A stretch of DNA of 45,349 bases. Source: Candidatus Peregrinibacteria bacterium. Its GTDB lineage: Bacteria > Patescibacteriota > Gracilibacteria > UBA1369. The position numbers were made by a program, and so were the translations under genes. The stretch is from NCBI GenBank assembly GCA_003153355.1, contig PLYH01000002.1, positions 267,761 to 313,109 on the forward strand, given 5' to 3'. The notes under the pieces are model-generated. The model ran no database searches, was not told where the DNA came from, and was given only the letters and a program-made list of their open reading frames with translations. How positions within the stretch are numbered: the stretch's first letter is position 1; each line of letters begins with the position of its first letter. Shown piece by piece: positions 24,699 to 33,221 of the stretch.

Positions 24699-27600
24699 TT
24701 AAGGGGATGATGCCATTAATCTAATGTAATTTGCAAAGAATTCTTCATAAAGCGGATCAGAATTAATTTTCCCAAGATCGGTGGCGTCGATCTTTTGTGA
24801 AAGCTGTTCGCCGGCTAATCCTGAAATGTTGCCGAGTGGATTTCCTTCATACAATGTCTTAGAAAGCTTGCCATTCATGGTGTGGAGGTCGCCATGGAGC
24901 GAAGATTCCCCGTCGGAACCAGCTTCCATAGGAAGTCGACGATATTTGCTTCCAGGCCCCAAAAATTTAACGATGTAATATTCATACAAGGCGCGACCAG
25001 TTCGGCCATTCCCGTCTGTCATTGGATGAATTTCAACAAAAGTCTGAAGTGCATAGAAAGCTGTTTTAACGACGGCTTTTTCATAAGCATCAGGGTTTGT
25101 TTGTTTTAGGTTTGCTAACTCTGTTTCTATCCCTTGCATTTTTGTCGACATTTTCCCGAGAAGTTCAGGGACTCTTCCAGGTATTGGGGCTATATATTCT
25201 CCTACACGAACGACTACATCTCGGACTTTCCCGGAAATATCATAACCTATCGCAGGATTTAATAATAAGTCCCTTTGCGCCTCTGAACCTCGAGCCTGCC
25301 ATCGATGGATTTCAAGAATGAGTTGATCAGCGGGTAAATTTTGAGCAACCAAGAGAGGCATGACTTTATCGCTCATAAACTGTGCGCTGAACTCTTTGAG
25401 TTTATTAAATTTTTCTTTAAACTGAGGATCATTGGAATCTAAAGTGGTTTCCGGTCTTGTTGTATACCATTCAAGATCAAGCGGTGAAAGCTTGAGCATT
25501 TTTTCTAAAAATGCCGCCCGTTGTTCGGCAGTCTTTATTGGACTGCCATCAACACTTGCAAAATCTCCGGTGAGATTTCTGAGGTCTTTGGCTGCCTGTC
25601 CTAAACCCATTGCCTCTAATTTTGGTGCTTGTTCGGAAAGATGGATGGCACGTTCATAACCAAGCGGGTCTCTGGTCATGAGTTCCTGAAGTACCGGAAG
25701 AGGAATATCCGGATGTAATTTTGCCGCATCAGCAAGATTATTTTGGACAAATTCCGCTCGTGTTTCTTGTTCGATTTCTCGTTTAAATTTCAGTGTATCT
25801 CCATATTTTTTTACTTCAACTTTGAGGTCTTCAATCTGTTTAGCCAGTTCCGGATTATCTTTCCCGGTCATTTGATTAAAGTTAGCGTCATCTTCAAGTT
25901 GCGCCAATTGTTTGGTTAAATCTTTATGCTGTTGTTCTAATTGTGCATTGTCTTCAATCGTAGTTTTGAGCGCAGGATCGGTCGGTTGATTGTCTGGCTT
26001 GCGGTCAATGATTTCCTGGTCAGCAGCTGAAATTTCTTTTGGGGCGAGCAGTTTGCGTGCGATTTCAAGTTGCGCTTGTCGTTCTTTCTCCGCCGCTTGA
26101 CGTTCCTTCTCCAGCGCTTCCTTGGCTCTTAAATCAGCCGCCTTTGCCTGTGCTTCCTTCACCTTTGCCTCAGCTTCAAGCTTTGCAGTATCGGTTTTTC
26201 CTTCTTTTTTAGCCGCTTCTGCGCTTTCGCGGGCTCGTTGCGCCAGCTTATCAGCATCAAGAGAATTTTTCATCGCATCTCTGGTGGCAAGTTCTTCCTT
26301 TGTAAGTTTTTTCACTTCAGTCGGTGCTTCCCCTGTTTCCACAGCCTTATGAACCCCACCCATCACCATGAAGGTGACGAAATTTTTGCCGAATTCACTG
26401 GTAAGTTGATCAGCCGTCATGGTTTTGCCGTTGAAAAGTTTTTCAGTGCCGAAAGAAAGGCCGGTCATCAGGGCTGAATCAAGGACGGATTTGCCCGTAA
26501 GATTTGCGGCACCTTTTACAACATTCAAGCCCGTCTGGCCAAGCTCCTTGCTGAACGGAGTAATAAACTCACCGGAACCTTCGGCAACGCCTTGAGCGGC
26601 CTTTCCGCCGACTTTTCCTAAGACCGAACCAACTCCCTTCATAATTCCAAGAGTTGCATAGGTCGTGGCAAGTCCTTTAAAAAATGCTTTCGGATCTTTG
26701 AATCCGGCCGAGCCCTCATTCAAGCCTACACTCACACTGTGCATGACAGCACCCTCTACTAAAAAGCTTGTTGCTCCTGCGGCATAAACGGTTGTCTGGC
26801 TGACGGCCAGTCCGCTTTCCGCCAAAGCCAGGAGCGATGCGGCGCTGGCGCCTTCTCCAGCAACAATGCCTCCGCCCAAAACAAGCGCGCCTGCTCCAGC
26901 GGCTGTAATAGCAGCAGCAGCGGCAGCCATTTCCAGATATAAAATTGAAACGGCAATTTGTGCGCAAGTATTTCGAATATCATCGGCAGTAAACACTAAC
27001 GTTGCTCCGGTAATATTTTCGGCAACGCCAAAGTGACCGCTGTACGCTTCATTCCAAACATTGACCGGGTCATCTTTATTATCAACGGCGGCAGCCTCAC
27101 TGTATACTGAATGAATGCTTTTTTTTGCCTCTTTGGTCCAGAGTTCGTCAACAATGCCGCTGCGGACGCGCTGTTCAATATCGCCGCTATGTTCTTGGTA
27201 ATTTGCTTCCCATTTGGCCTGAATCTTGTTCCATTGGGTCCCTACTTCGGGGTCGATTCCGCGATAGGGATGTTGACGATTGTATTCTGCAATAAATTTG
27301 GTCAGCGCTTGATCATGAGCACCTTTGATGCCATCCTTGACCTCTTTATCGCTCTCAGGATTGGCTTTGAAAGCTTTTTCAACTTGATCGCGCGTGATAG
27401 TTTTTTTCTTCTCGACGATCTCGCCGGCAAAATACATTTCAAAATATTTTTTTGCGAACGCAGTCAATCCCGCATCCTTGGCCGCGCGAGCGATCTCCAA
27501 AATATTTGCTCGCCTTTTTACGGGATCCGGTTCGCTCAGCTTACCCTGAATGACGGACGGATCCAGGAACGAAATGCCTTTACTGACCGCATCTTTTCCA

Positions 27601-29558
27601 CCGGGCTTTCCGACCTTATTCCAGACTTCCTCAATCGTGAGATATTTCCCGGAAGCAACCTCGCGTTCGGCGGAATCCATTTTTGTCCAGGCCATGCCGA
27701 CAGAACCGCCGAGTTCTTGATGGTTAATATTATCAAGACCGCCTTCATCGTGATGTTGTTGGATACCCGTCAGAGTTTCCAGGTTGGCCTTGGCCTCATC
27801 GAACTCTTTTCTTACAATGACCTGCAAAAGGCTGCGTGCAGAGTTAATCTGGACCGCTTTTTCCGGGTTGTCTTTAAATTTGTTGTAATAATCCAGGAGT
27901 TGTTTTTTTGAACCTCCAAGGTTTCCGCTTTCAATTCCTTGTTCAAATTTTTTCATGCCTTCATTCCAGTCTTTGTCCTCTTTAAGGTCCATTTTCTTGG
28001 TAAGGTCGAGCGCGACTTCAGCATGGACGGCGAGAAATTGTGCTTGAACAAGGGCTTGTTGCCCTGGAGAAAGTTTATCAAACTCGGGAGTTTGTTTGAC
28101 GACAACAACATTCATGCCGTTCACTTCCTGTTTTTCGATTGTGAAATATTTCTGACCGTTTTTATCCATATCATCGATGAGCGCCTTGTTTTTAAGCATG
28201 ATCTGAACCTGGGCCAGTTCTTTGATGTTGGAATCAACGGTACTCGCGAGGGCATCAAACCGGGCCTGGTATTCGCGCGGAAGCGTTGCGCGGTCAACGG
28301 TGGAAAGTTTTCCTTTGAGGGCGCACAGTCCCGTTAAACCTTTTTCTGTAGAATCTTTCAACTCCGGAGCGGTCAAATCCAGCTCTTTTCCAGCCATGGC
28401 TTTGTCTCTGGCAGCAAGAGCAGCTTCATAATTTTTCTTGGGAGATTGGTCGCCCTCCGAATACTCTTTTTCACTTGAGTCGACGAGCCCTTTGCTGTCA
28501 ACGAGCGTGGTCCCTTTTTCAAGCTTACTGAGCTGTGCTGTGGCATCGCTCAATGTTGCTGCCGTGTTCAGTTTCATATTGAAATGAACAACCTGAAACT
28601 CAATCGGGAGCTTGTTGATGTCAATTTCCGCCAATGCAGGCCCGATTTTTTCCGCCGTTGCCTCGGCCCGGCTAAACTGTTCTTTGGCGGAATCGAGGAA
28701 AACTTTTTTTTGTGTATCGTCATTTTCACCCGCGGCTTTATCAACCTGCGCTTTCCCGGTGCCCATAAGAGACACCATGGTGTCGAAACCTTCGCCATAA
28801 GCGCCTTTTGCGTCGCCGTCGCCCTTCTTGACGCCAAGGAGCTGTTTAAGATCCACGGTCATTTGCTCCTTTTTTTCGTCAGTGTTGTACTCAAACTTTT
28901 CCAGGTATTGGACGCGCAAATCAGTGACATGCTTGGTAAGATCATCGATCGGTTTTTTGACATTGTCATAAAATTTCTGGAGTTCCTGCGAAGGAAGAGA
29001 TGTGTAATTTTTCAGATAGCCCATCGCGCCGTCCTCGCCTAAATTCCCGAGAGCGGTTTGAAGATGGCCAGTGAGAGTTTTTTGCCAGTCCTTATCGGGA
29101 TGTTCACCCTCGCCCCAGATTTTATCGGCCGCCGACGCCGACTCCTTGGCGACGACCAAAGACTGGTTGGCTTTATCGATATTTTGGAAAAGTGCCAGGT
29201 TTTCGCCCACGGTTTTGGTGATGGTAGATATGCGGTCCGCACTCTGGCGGATGCTGAGGAAATCGGGGTTGGCTTCTTTGTTGTTTAAAATCGTTTCGCC
29301 GCTGGACGCAGCTTTGGAGAGAAGGTCTTTGATTTCCTGCTTGTCTTTACCCATTTCAGTTATTGCAGCCGGGTCCTTAAGTTTGGCAGCTTCTTTAAAA
29401 GTTTTCTGGGTATCATCAACCTGCTTGAAAAAGACATCGTGTTTTGCCTTCAGCTCTGAATCGAGCTGTTCATGAGTTTTCTTGCCCTTATCATCAAGCT
29501 TGGCGGCTTTTTGTTCCACCGCAGAGACCTGAGCTTGTTCACCTTGAAATTCACCCAT
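24699..29558 (-). CDS. Giant helical protein with C-terminal Fic domain (1619 aa)
   Basis: Only the C-terminal domain is recognised. Seen: a long charged helical region (about 1-850); a very Ala/Gly-rich hydrophobic segment (about 866-953, e.g. 'EMAAAAAAITAAGAGALVLG') that could insert in a membrane; a Gly-rich stretch to about 1050; a strong coiled coil ('LRAKEALEKERQAAEKERQA', about 1100-1200); another helical region; then a Fic domain (about 1400-1560) with flap 'VVVRVGEYIAPIPGRVPELL' and motif 'HPMTDGNGRTGR' at 1511-1522 (H1511). All Fic catalytic residues are present and AMP transfer is expected. The layout matches the GGDEF giant at 3734-8695 and recalls large polymorphic-toxin or effector proteins. 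It starts five bases after the stop of the small gene. No signal peptide is clear. Confidence 0.88.
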   Translation of the reverse strand: MGEFQGEQAQVSAVEQKAAKLDDKGKKTHEQLDSELKAKHDVFFKQVDDTQKTFKEAAKLKDPAAITEMGKDKQEIKDLLSKAASSGETILNNKEANPDFLSIRQSADRISTITKTVGENLALFQNIDKANQSLVVAKESASAADKIWGEGEHPDKDWQKTLTGHLQTALGNLGEDGAMGYLKNYTSLPSQELQKFYDNVKKPIDDLTKHVTDLRVQYLEKFEYNTDEKKEQMTVDLKQLLGVKKGDGDAKGAYGEGFDTMVSLMGTGKAQVDKAAGENDDTQKKVFLDSAKEQFSRAEATAEKIGPALAEIDINKLPIEFQVVHFNMKLNTAATLSDATAQLSKLEKGTTLVDSKGLVDSSEKEYSEGDQSPKKNYEAALAARDKAMAGKELDLTAPELKDSTEKGLTGLCALKGKLSTVDRATLPREYQARFDALASTVDSNIKELAQVQIMLKNKALIDDMDKNGQKYFTIEKQEVNGMNVVVVKQTPEFDKLSPGQQALVQAQFLAVHAEVALDLTKKMDLKEDKDWNEGMKKFEQGIESGNLGGSKKQLLDYYNKFKDNPEKAVQINSARSLLQVIVRKEFDEAKANLETLTGIQQHHDEGGLDNINHQELGGSVGMAWTKMDSAEREVASGKYLTIEEVWNKVGKPGGKDAVSKGISFLDPSVIQGKLSEPDPVKRRANILEIARAAKDAGLTAFAKKYFEMYFAGEIVEKKKTITRDQVEKAFKANPESDKEVKDGIKGAHDQALTKFIAEYNRQHPYRGIDPEVGTQWNKIQAKWEANYQEHSGDIEQRVRSGIVDELWTKEAKKSIHSVYSEAAAVDNKDDPVNVWNEAYSGHFGVAENITGATLVFTADDIRNTCAQIAVSILYLEMAAAAAAITAAGAGALVLGGGIVAGEGASAASLLALAESGLAVSQTTVYAAGATSFLVEGAVMHSVSVGLNEGSAGFKDPKAFFKGLATTYATLGIMKGVGSVLGKVGGKAAQGVAEGSGEFITPFSKELGQTGLNVVKGAANLTGKSVLDSALMTGLSFGTEKLFNGKTMTADQLTSEFGKNFVTFMVMGGVHKAVETGEAPTEVKKLTKEELATRDAMKNSLDADKLAQRARESAEAAKKEGKTDTAKLEAEAKVKEAQAKAADLRAKEALEKERQAAEKERQAQLEIARKLLAPKEISAADQEIIDRKPDNQPTDPALKTTIEDNAQLEQQHKDLTKQLAQLEDDANFNQMTGKDNPELAKQIEDLKVEVKKYGDTLKFKREIEQETRAEFVQNNLADAAKLHPDIPLPVLQELMTRDPLGYERAIHLSEQAPKLEAMGLGQAAKDLRNLTGDFASVDGSPIKTAEQRAAFLEKMLKLSPLDLEWYTTRPETTLDSNDPQFKEKFNKLKEFSAQFMSDKVMPLLVAQNLPADQLILEIHRWQARGSEAQRDLLLNPAIGYDISGKVRDVVVRVGEYIAPIPGRVPELLGKMSTKMQGIETELANLKQTNPDAYEKAVVKTAFYALQTFVEIHPMTDGNGRTGRALYEYYIVKFLGPGSKYRRLPMEAGSDGESSLHGDLHTMNGKLSKTLYEGNPLGNISGLAGEQLSQKIDATDLGKINSDPLYEEFFANYIRLMASSP

Positions 29559-29563
29559 AGCAA

Positions 29564-29884
29564 TTAATCGAGGTTAGCTTTTAAGAATTCTTCAGGATTT
29601 TCTTTATGAGTTTCCTGAGCTTCAAGAAACTTGAACGCTTTTTTCTTGGCAGCTTTGCTTTTGAGAACGATCTGTTCGGCAAGCCCCGGGTTGGCATCGA
29701 GGCCGGCAGCAATCATGACATCGACATGCTGGTCAGCTCTGACCAGCTCATCGCAAAAAAGTTCCACAGCGGAAAACGGAAGTGTTTGATAATTTTTGAG
29801 CCAGTAATCGCGAGTCTTGTCATCAACAATCAGACTGCGGTCAAGCTCGGTGAGCAACTTGTCAGAGAGTTCCTGTTGCGTCAT
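29564..29884 (-). CDS. Small helical partner protein of the Fic giant (106 aa)
   Basis: Unrecognised, probably all-helical and cytoplasmic. It is the first gene of the cassette, with the promoter at 29923-29951 and the giant start five bases after its stop. It aligns without gaps with the 105-residue protein at 8692-9009, including 'RSLIVDDKTRD' against 'GSMFLDRKLKD' and 'NPEEFLK' against 'QAEEILK'. Low identity but the same length, position and helical pattern suggest two diverged copies. A dedicated chaperone or regulator of the giant is an inference. Confidence 0.75.
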   Translation of the reverse strand: MTQQELSDKLLTELDRSLIVDDKTRDYWLKNYQTLPFSAVELFCDELVRADQHVDVMIAAGLDANPGLAEQIVLKSKAAKKKAFKFLEAQETHKENPEEFLKANLD

Positions 29885-29922
29885 ATTTTTTGTTTTTGAT
29901 TTTTAGGCTTTTTTATCTAATG

Positions 29923-29951
29923 ATTATACCATTTTTACTCATTTTTTTCTA
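29923..29951 (-). promoter_or_regulatory. Promoter of the small-Fic giant operon
   Basis: On the minus strand TAGAAA (29951-29946), 17 bases, TATAAT (29928-29923) preceded by TGG. The sequence TGGTATAATCATTAGAT nearly repeats the promoter region of the GGDEF giant cassette. Confidence 0.68.
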
Positions 29952-29987
29952 TCCAAAAAGTGCTAATAAAAAACGGCAAGGAACTTC

Positions 29988-30010
29988 AAAAAACCTCAAA
30001 AGGGTTTGAG
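29988..30010 (-). terminator. Terminator-like hairpin after pdhB
   Basis: On the minus strand CTCAAA (30010-30005) and TTTGAG (30000-29995) form a six-base stem with a four-base loop, followed by G and six T (29993-29988). The stem is AT-rich and weak but well placed to end the pdhAB transcript before the Fic cassette promoter. Confidence 0.5.
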
Positions 30011-30031
30011 ATAGTTTTAGGCGTGAGAAAC

Positions 30032-31018
30032 CTACGCTTTCCCCATCACTTTTTTGATCCCTTCTAAGATGCGGAAGCTGTCCACCAGATACATGTCTTC
30101 GCCTTTCAACAGCGGCATCGCTATGTCAAAACCCGTCACGCGTTCCACGGGCGTTTTCAACTTTCCGTAAAGATGTTCGTAAATAATCATGGAAATTTCA
30201 GCGGCTGTGCCAAACGTACGCGCAGCTTCCTGGGCAATCACTACGCGCCCGGTTTTTTCCGCAGCATACAAAATCGCGTCGCGGTCCAGCGGTGAAATCG
30301 AACGTAAATCCACCACCATGCAGCTGATGCCCATTTTTTGCGCTTCAATCGCGGCTTTCTGGCATTCGCGGACCATTGATCCATAAGCAAAAAGCGTGAC
30401 GTCAGTTCCATCCTGGATGAGCGATGCTTTGCCGAGCGGAACAAAATATTCTTCTTCAGGAACTTCCTGTTTAAAGGCGCGGTACAATCTTTTCGGTTCC
30501 AGAAAAATCACCGGATCCGGATCGCGGATCGCGGAAATCATCATGCCTTTGGCATCGAATGGAGTAGAAGGAACTACTACTTTCAAGCCTGGAATATGCC
30601 CGAAAAACGCTTCCATGGATTCTGAATGATGTTCCAAAGCTTTGATTCCCCCTGCAAAAGGCATACGCACAACCATCGGAACGCTGAACGCCCCGCGCGA
30701 ACGGTTGCGCATGCGCGACGCGTGATCAACCATCTGCGGAACACCTTCCATAAAAAATCCGTCGAACTGCATTTCAACAACCGGCTTCATCCCGTTGATC
30801 GCCATGCCGATCGCGGTGCCGATAATTCCGGCTTCTGCCAGGGGCACATCAAAGCAGCGGTCCTTGCCGTAAAGTTTTTGCAGACCTTCAGTCACGCGAA
30901 AAACGCCACCTTCAAAACCTACGTCTTCGCCGTACAAAACAACAGTTTTATCTTTCGCCATTTCCTGCTTGAGCGCGAGATTCAACGAAGCCACGAGTGT
31001 CAAAGCCTGATTAGCCAT
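30032..31018 (-). CDS. pdhB: Pyruvate dehydrogenase E1 component, beta subunit
   Basis: 328 residues, usual length. With PdhA it forms the thiamine diphosphate E1 enzyme that decarboxylates pyruvate and acetylates E2 lipoyl groups. Seen: 'VVLYGEDVGFEGGVFRVTEG', 'FDVPLAEAGIIGTAIGMAIN', 'ASRMRNRSRGAFSVPMVVRM', 'HHSESMEAFFGHIPGLKVVV' and a C-terminal transketolase-like domain with 'AQEAARTFGTAAEISMII'. A branched-chain 2-oxoacid E1 is the main alternative. The start lies inside the end of pdhA (eight-base overlap) and is preceded by a strong Shine-Dalgarno AAGGAGG about six bases upstream, one of few clear ones in the window. Confidence 0.94.
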   Translation of the reverse strand: MANQALTLVASLNLALKQEMAKDKTVVLYGEDVGFEGGVFRVTEGLQKLYGKDRCFDVPLAEAGIIGTAIGMAINGMKPVVEMQFDGFFMEGVPQMVDHASRMRNRSRGAFSVPMVVRMPFAGGIKALEHHSESMEAFFGHIPGLKVVVPSTPFDAKGMMISAIRDPDPVIFLEPKRLYRAFKQEVPEEEYFVPLGKASLIQDGTDVTLFAYGSMVRECQKAAIEAQKMGISCMVVDLRSISPLDRDAILYAAEKTGRVVIAQEAARTFGTAAEISMIIYEHLYGKLKTPVERVTGFDIAMPLLKGEDMYLVDSFRILEGIKKVMGKA

Positions 31019-32168
31019 TCGTGCCTCCTTCCTCTTTTATAGCGGTCGCCCTTTGGGGCTCGCCTTCGGCCTGTGGCCTCAGTGCCGCTTTTTTAGCCAG
31101 CATCGTTTTTAAATATGCCTTTTGTTCCGCTAATGCCGGAGGCAATTCGGCATACGTATAATCAAAAATTTCATCAACGGTTTGAACAGGCATAGCGATG
31201 GCTTTTTCGGTAATCGCATCAACTTCCACCTGGAATTTTGCGCGCATGTCTTCTTCGATTTTTTCGTTCCACAAACCTTTCTTCCCTAAATAAACCTGCA
31301 AACGTTTCATTGGATCTTTCGGTCTCCAGGCTTCTACTTCAGATTTTTCGCGGTACTTCGTTGCGTCGTCGGAAGAAGAGTGGTCGCCGAAACGGTACGT
31401 GTATGCTTCAATCAACGTCGGACCGTCACCTTTGCGCGCGCGCTGTTCGGCTTCTTTCGTGACCGCGTACATTGCAAAGAGATCGTTGCCGTCAACAAGC
31501 ACTCCCGGAAAACCGTATCCTAAAGCCTTTTGAGCGATGGTTTTGGAAGCCGTTTGAATTGCGCGCGGTGTGGAAATCGCGAACTGATTATTCTGACAGA
31601 TAAAAATCGTCGGAGTTTTAAATACGCCCGCAAAGTTCATGGCTTCGTGGAAATCACCTTCGGACGTCGCACCGTCTCCAAAATAGTTTACAGCGATTTC
31701 ATCTTTGCCCTGCAGTTTCGCGGCCCAGCTTAATCCCACGCCATGAAGCATCTGGCTGCCTACCGGAATGGAAACCGGCAAAACGTGAACCCCCTGCGGC
31801 GGTCTGCTGCCCATCTCGTTGCCAATCCAGTATTGATAAATATTTTCCATCGGGACTCCGTGCGCCCACATCACCGCAAGTTCGCGGAACGCCGGAACGA
31901 CCCAGTCCTGTTTTTTAATCGCAAATTCGGTGGCGATCTGCAAAGCCTCCTGCCCTTCAACGGACGTGAACGTTCCCATGCGCCCGGACCTCTGCATCTT
32001 TAACGCCCGGTCGCTGCACATGCGGCAGAACACCATCTTTTTATAAAGTTCCAAAACGATTTCATCAGTAAACTCTTTTGGCCGCAAATTTTCATCCAAC
32101 ACACCTTCAGGAGTGAGAATCTGCACCATGTCCGTATTCAGTTTGTCGGTATATTTCTCTAGAAACAT
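31011..32168 (-). CDS. pdhA: Pyruvate dehydrogenase E1 component, alpha subunit
   Basis: 385 residues from the ATG at 32168 (MFLEKYTDKL). Thiamine diphosphate-binding subunit of E1. Seen: 'MQRSGRMGTFTSVEGQEALQ', 'GVHVLPVSIPVGSQMLHGVG', and the cofactor motif 'NYFGDGATSEGDFHEAMNFA' running to 'CQNNQFAIST', then 'TYRFGDHSSSDDATKYR'. The frame is open to 32216, but that stretch reads through the arm of the large inverted repeat at 32186-32264, so the shorter start is preferred. The gene follows lipA in the operon. A Pro/Arg/Glu-rich C-terminal tail contains the Shine-Dalgarno of pdhB. Confidence 0.94.
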   Translation of the reverse strand: MFLEKYTDKLNTDMVQILTPEGVLDENLRPKEFTDEIVLELYKKMVFCRMCSDRALKMQRSGRMGTFTSVEGQEALQIATEFAIKKQDWVVPAFRELAVMWAHGVPMENIYQYWIGNEMGSRPPQGVHVLPVSIPVGSQMLHGVGLSWAAKLQGKDEIAVNYFGDGATSEGDFHEAMNFAGVFKTPTIFICQNNQFAISTPRAIQTASKTIAQKALGYGFPGVLVDGNDLFAMYAVTKEAEQRARKGDGPTLIEAYTYRFGDHSSSDDATKYREKSEVEAWRPKDPMKRLQVYLGKKGLWNEKIEEDMRAKFQVEVDAITEKAIAMPVQTVDEIFDYTYAELPPALAEQKAYLKTMLAKKAALRPQAEGEPQRATAIKEEGGTNG

Positions 32169-32185
32169 AAAAATAATTTGATTGC

Positions 32186-32264
32186 TGGTGAGGTGAGCTA
32201 ATTGTCCTGAAGGCAATCGGGGTTGGGGCCCCGCTGTCTGAAGGGCAATTAGCTCACCTCACCA
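32186..32264. repeat. Long inverted repeat spanning the lipA stop and pdhA leader
   Basis: GGTGAGGTGAGCTAATTG (32187-32204) is repeated in perfect inverse at 32246-32263. One more outer pair (32186/32264) and four inner pairs, one of them T-G (32205-32208 with 32242-32245), extend the stem to about 23 pairs. The 33-base loop holds a second hairpin, CGGGG (32218-32222) with CCCCG (32229-32233). The right arm contains the lipA stop codon. No T-run follows directly, so it is not a classical terminator; an RNA processing, stability or translation-control element is an inference. Confidence 0.85.
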
Positions 32265-33190
32265 CGCTTCTTTAAAATATTCTTCATAAACAGCTCCCCA
32301 GCCTTGTAAGAACTTCTCACAAAAGCCCCGGAAGCACAGTATAAAAATCCGTGTTCTTTGGCAAGTACTTCATATTTCTTGAACTGTTCCGGCTTGACGT
32401 ATTCGTGAATGGCAATATGAAAAGGGCTCGGTCGCAAATACTGTCCATACGTTACAATATCAACATCAATCGCCCGCAAATCTTTCATGGACTGCACGAC
32501 CTCTTCTTCGGTTTCGCCGAGCCCCAGCATTTGCGCGGATTTGGTGTAGCGCGTCGGATCCATTTTCTTCGTTTCCTCCAGAATTTTCAAAGATTTTTTG
32601 TAATTCGCGCGCGGATCACGCACGTCTCCCTGAAGCCGTTCAACGGTTTCCAGATTGTGAGCGATCACTTCCGGTTTTGCATCGACGATCGTTTTCAAAG
32701 CATCCAGATTTCCGTTCAAATCCGAAATCAAAACTTCAATCAAAAGTTTAGGGTGAGCAGCCTTTAAAGCCTTAATACATGCTGCAAAATGCGCCGCACC
32801 TCCGTCAGGCAAATCATCGCGCGTCACGCAGGTAAGAACCACATATTCCAGTTTCATGATCTCCACGGCTTCAACCAGACGCTGCGGCTCCGTTGCATCC
32901 AACAAACCTTTTGGATTTCCCGATTTCACGTAACAAAATCTGCAGGCGCGCGTGCACGTTTCGCCCATCAACATAAACGTAGCGGTGCCGCCGCTCCAGC
33001 ATTCGGAAATATTCGGGCAATGCGCTTCGGCGCACACCGTAGCCAGTTTTTTAATGCGCAAAATCGCGGCGATGTCGGCATACTTCCCGTTCGGCGGCCG
33101 GATTTTGAGCCACTCCGGTTTCGCCAAAGCTTCCTGATCAATTTTCAGCTTCTGCGTAAGATCCGGATTTTGAGGAGTTTGAACGCGCAA
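32249..33190 (-). CDS. lipA: Lipoyl synthase
   Basis: 313 residues. Radical-SAM enzyme that inserts two sulfurs into octanoyl groups on E2 to form lipoate. Seen: the auxiliary cluster motif 'CAEAHCPNISEC' (C53, C58, C64), the radical-SAM motif 'CTRACRFC' (C79, C83, C86), 'LTCVTRDDLPDGGAAHFAAC', 'VIAHNLETVERLQGDVRDPR', and the C-terminal 'VRSSYKAGE' with the expected Ser ligand. The start appears to be TTG at 33190: an in-frame TGA lies two codons upstream and no in-frame ATG occurs before the conserved domain. It overlaps the large inverted repeat at its 3' end and precedes pdhA. Confidence 0.94.
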   Translation of the reverse strand: MRVQTPQNPDLTQKLKIDQEALAKPEWLKIRPPNGKYADIAAILRIKKLATVCAEAHCPNISECWSGGTATFMLMGETCTRACRFCYVKSGNPKGLLDATEPQRLVEAVEIMKLEYVVLTCVTRDDLPDGGAAHFAACIKALKAAHPKLLIEVLISDLNGNLDALKTIVDAKPEVIAHNLETVERLQGDVRDPRANYKKSLKILEETKKMDPTRYTKSAQMLGLGETEEEVVQSMKDLRAIDVDIVTYGQYLRPSPFHIAIHEYVKPEQFKKYEVLAKEHGFLYCASGAFVRSSYKAGELFMKNILKKRGEVS

Positions 33191-33221
33191 AGTTCACAAA
33201 TAAAAAATCATTCGCCGCCGG

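Noticed and set aside
27111-27911. Open frame of 266 codons on the plus strand inside the Fic giant
   Set aside because: Antisense shadow of a continuous coding frame with no recognisable motif and unlikely composition (very Phe-rich).
23803-29884. Fic genes as a Doc/Phd-type toxin-antitoxin module
   Set aside because: Neither small protein nor neighbour resembles Phd. The stand-alone Fic is larger than Doc and has its own inhibitory-like motif, and the other Fic is part of a 1619-residue protein.
33188-33208. Use of TGA as a sense codon (as in some relatives), suggested by ATG..TGA..lipA in frame
   Set aside because: TGA is a true stop for dgt (overlaps the nrdR start), for the small gene at 8692 (overlaps the giant start) and for the gene at 1156, so recoding would break well-defined genes.
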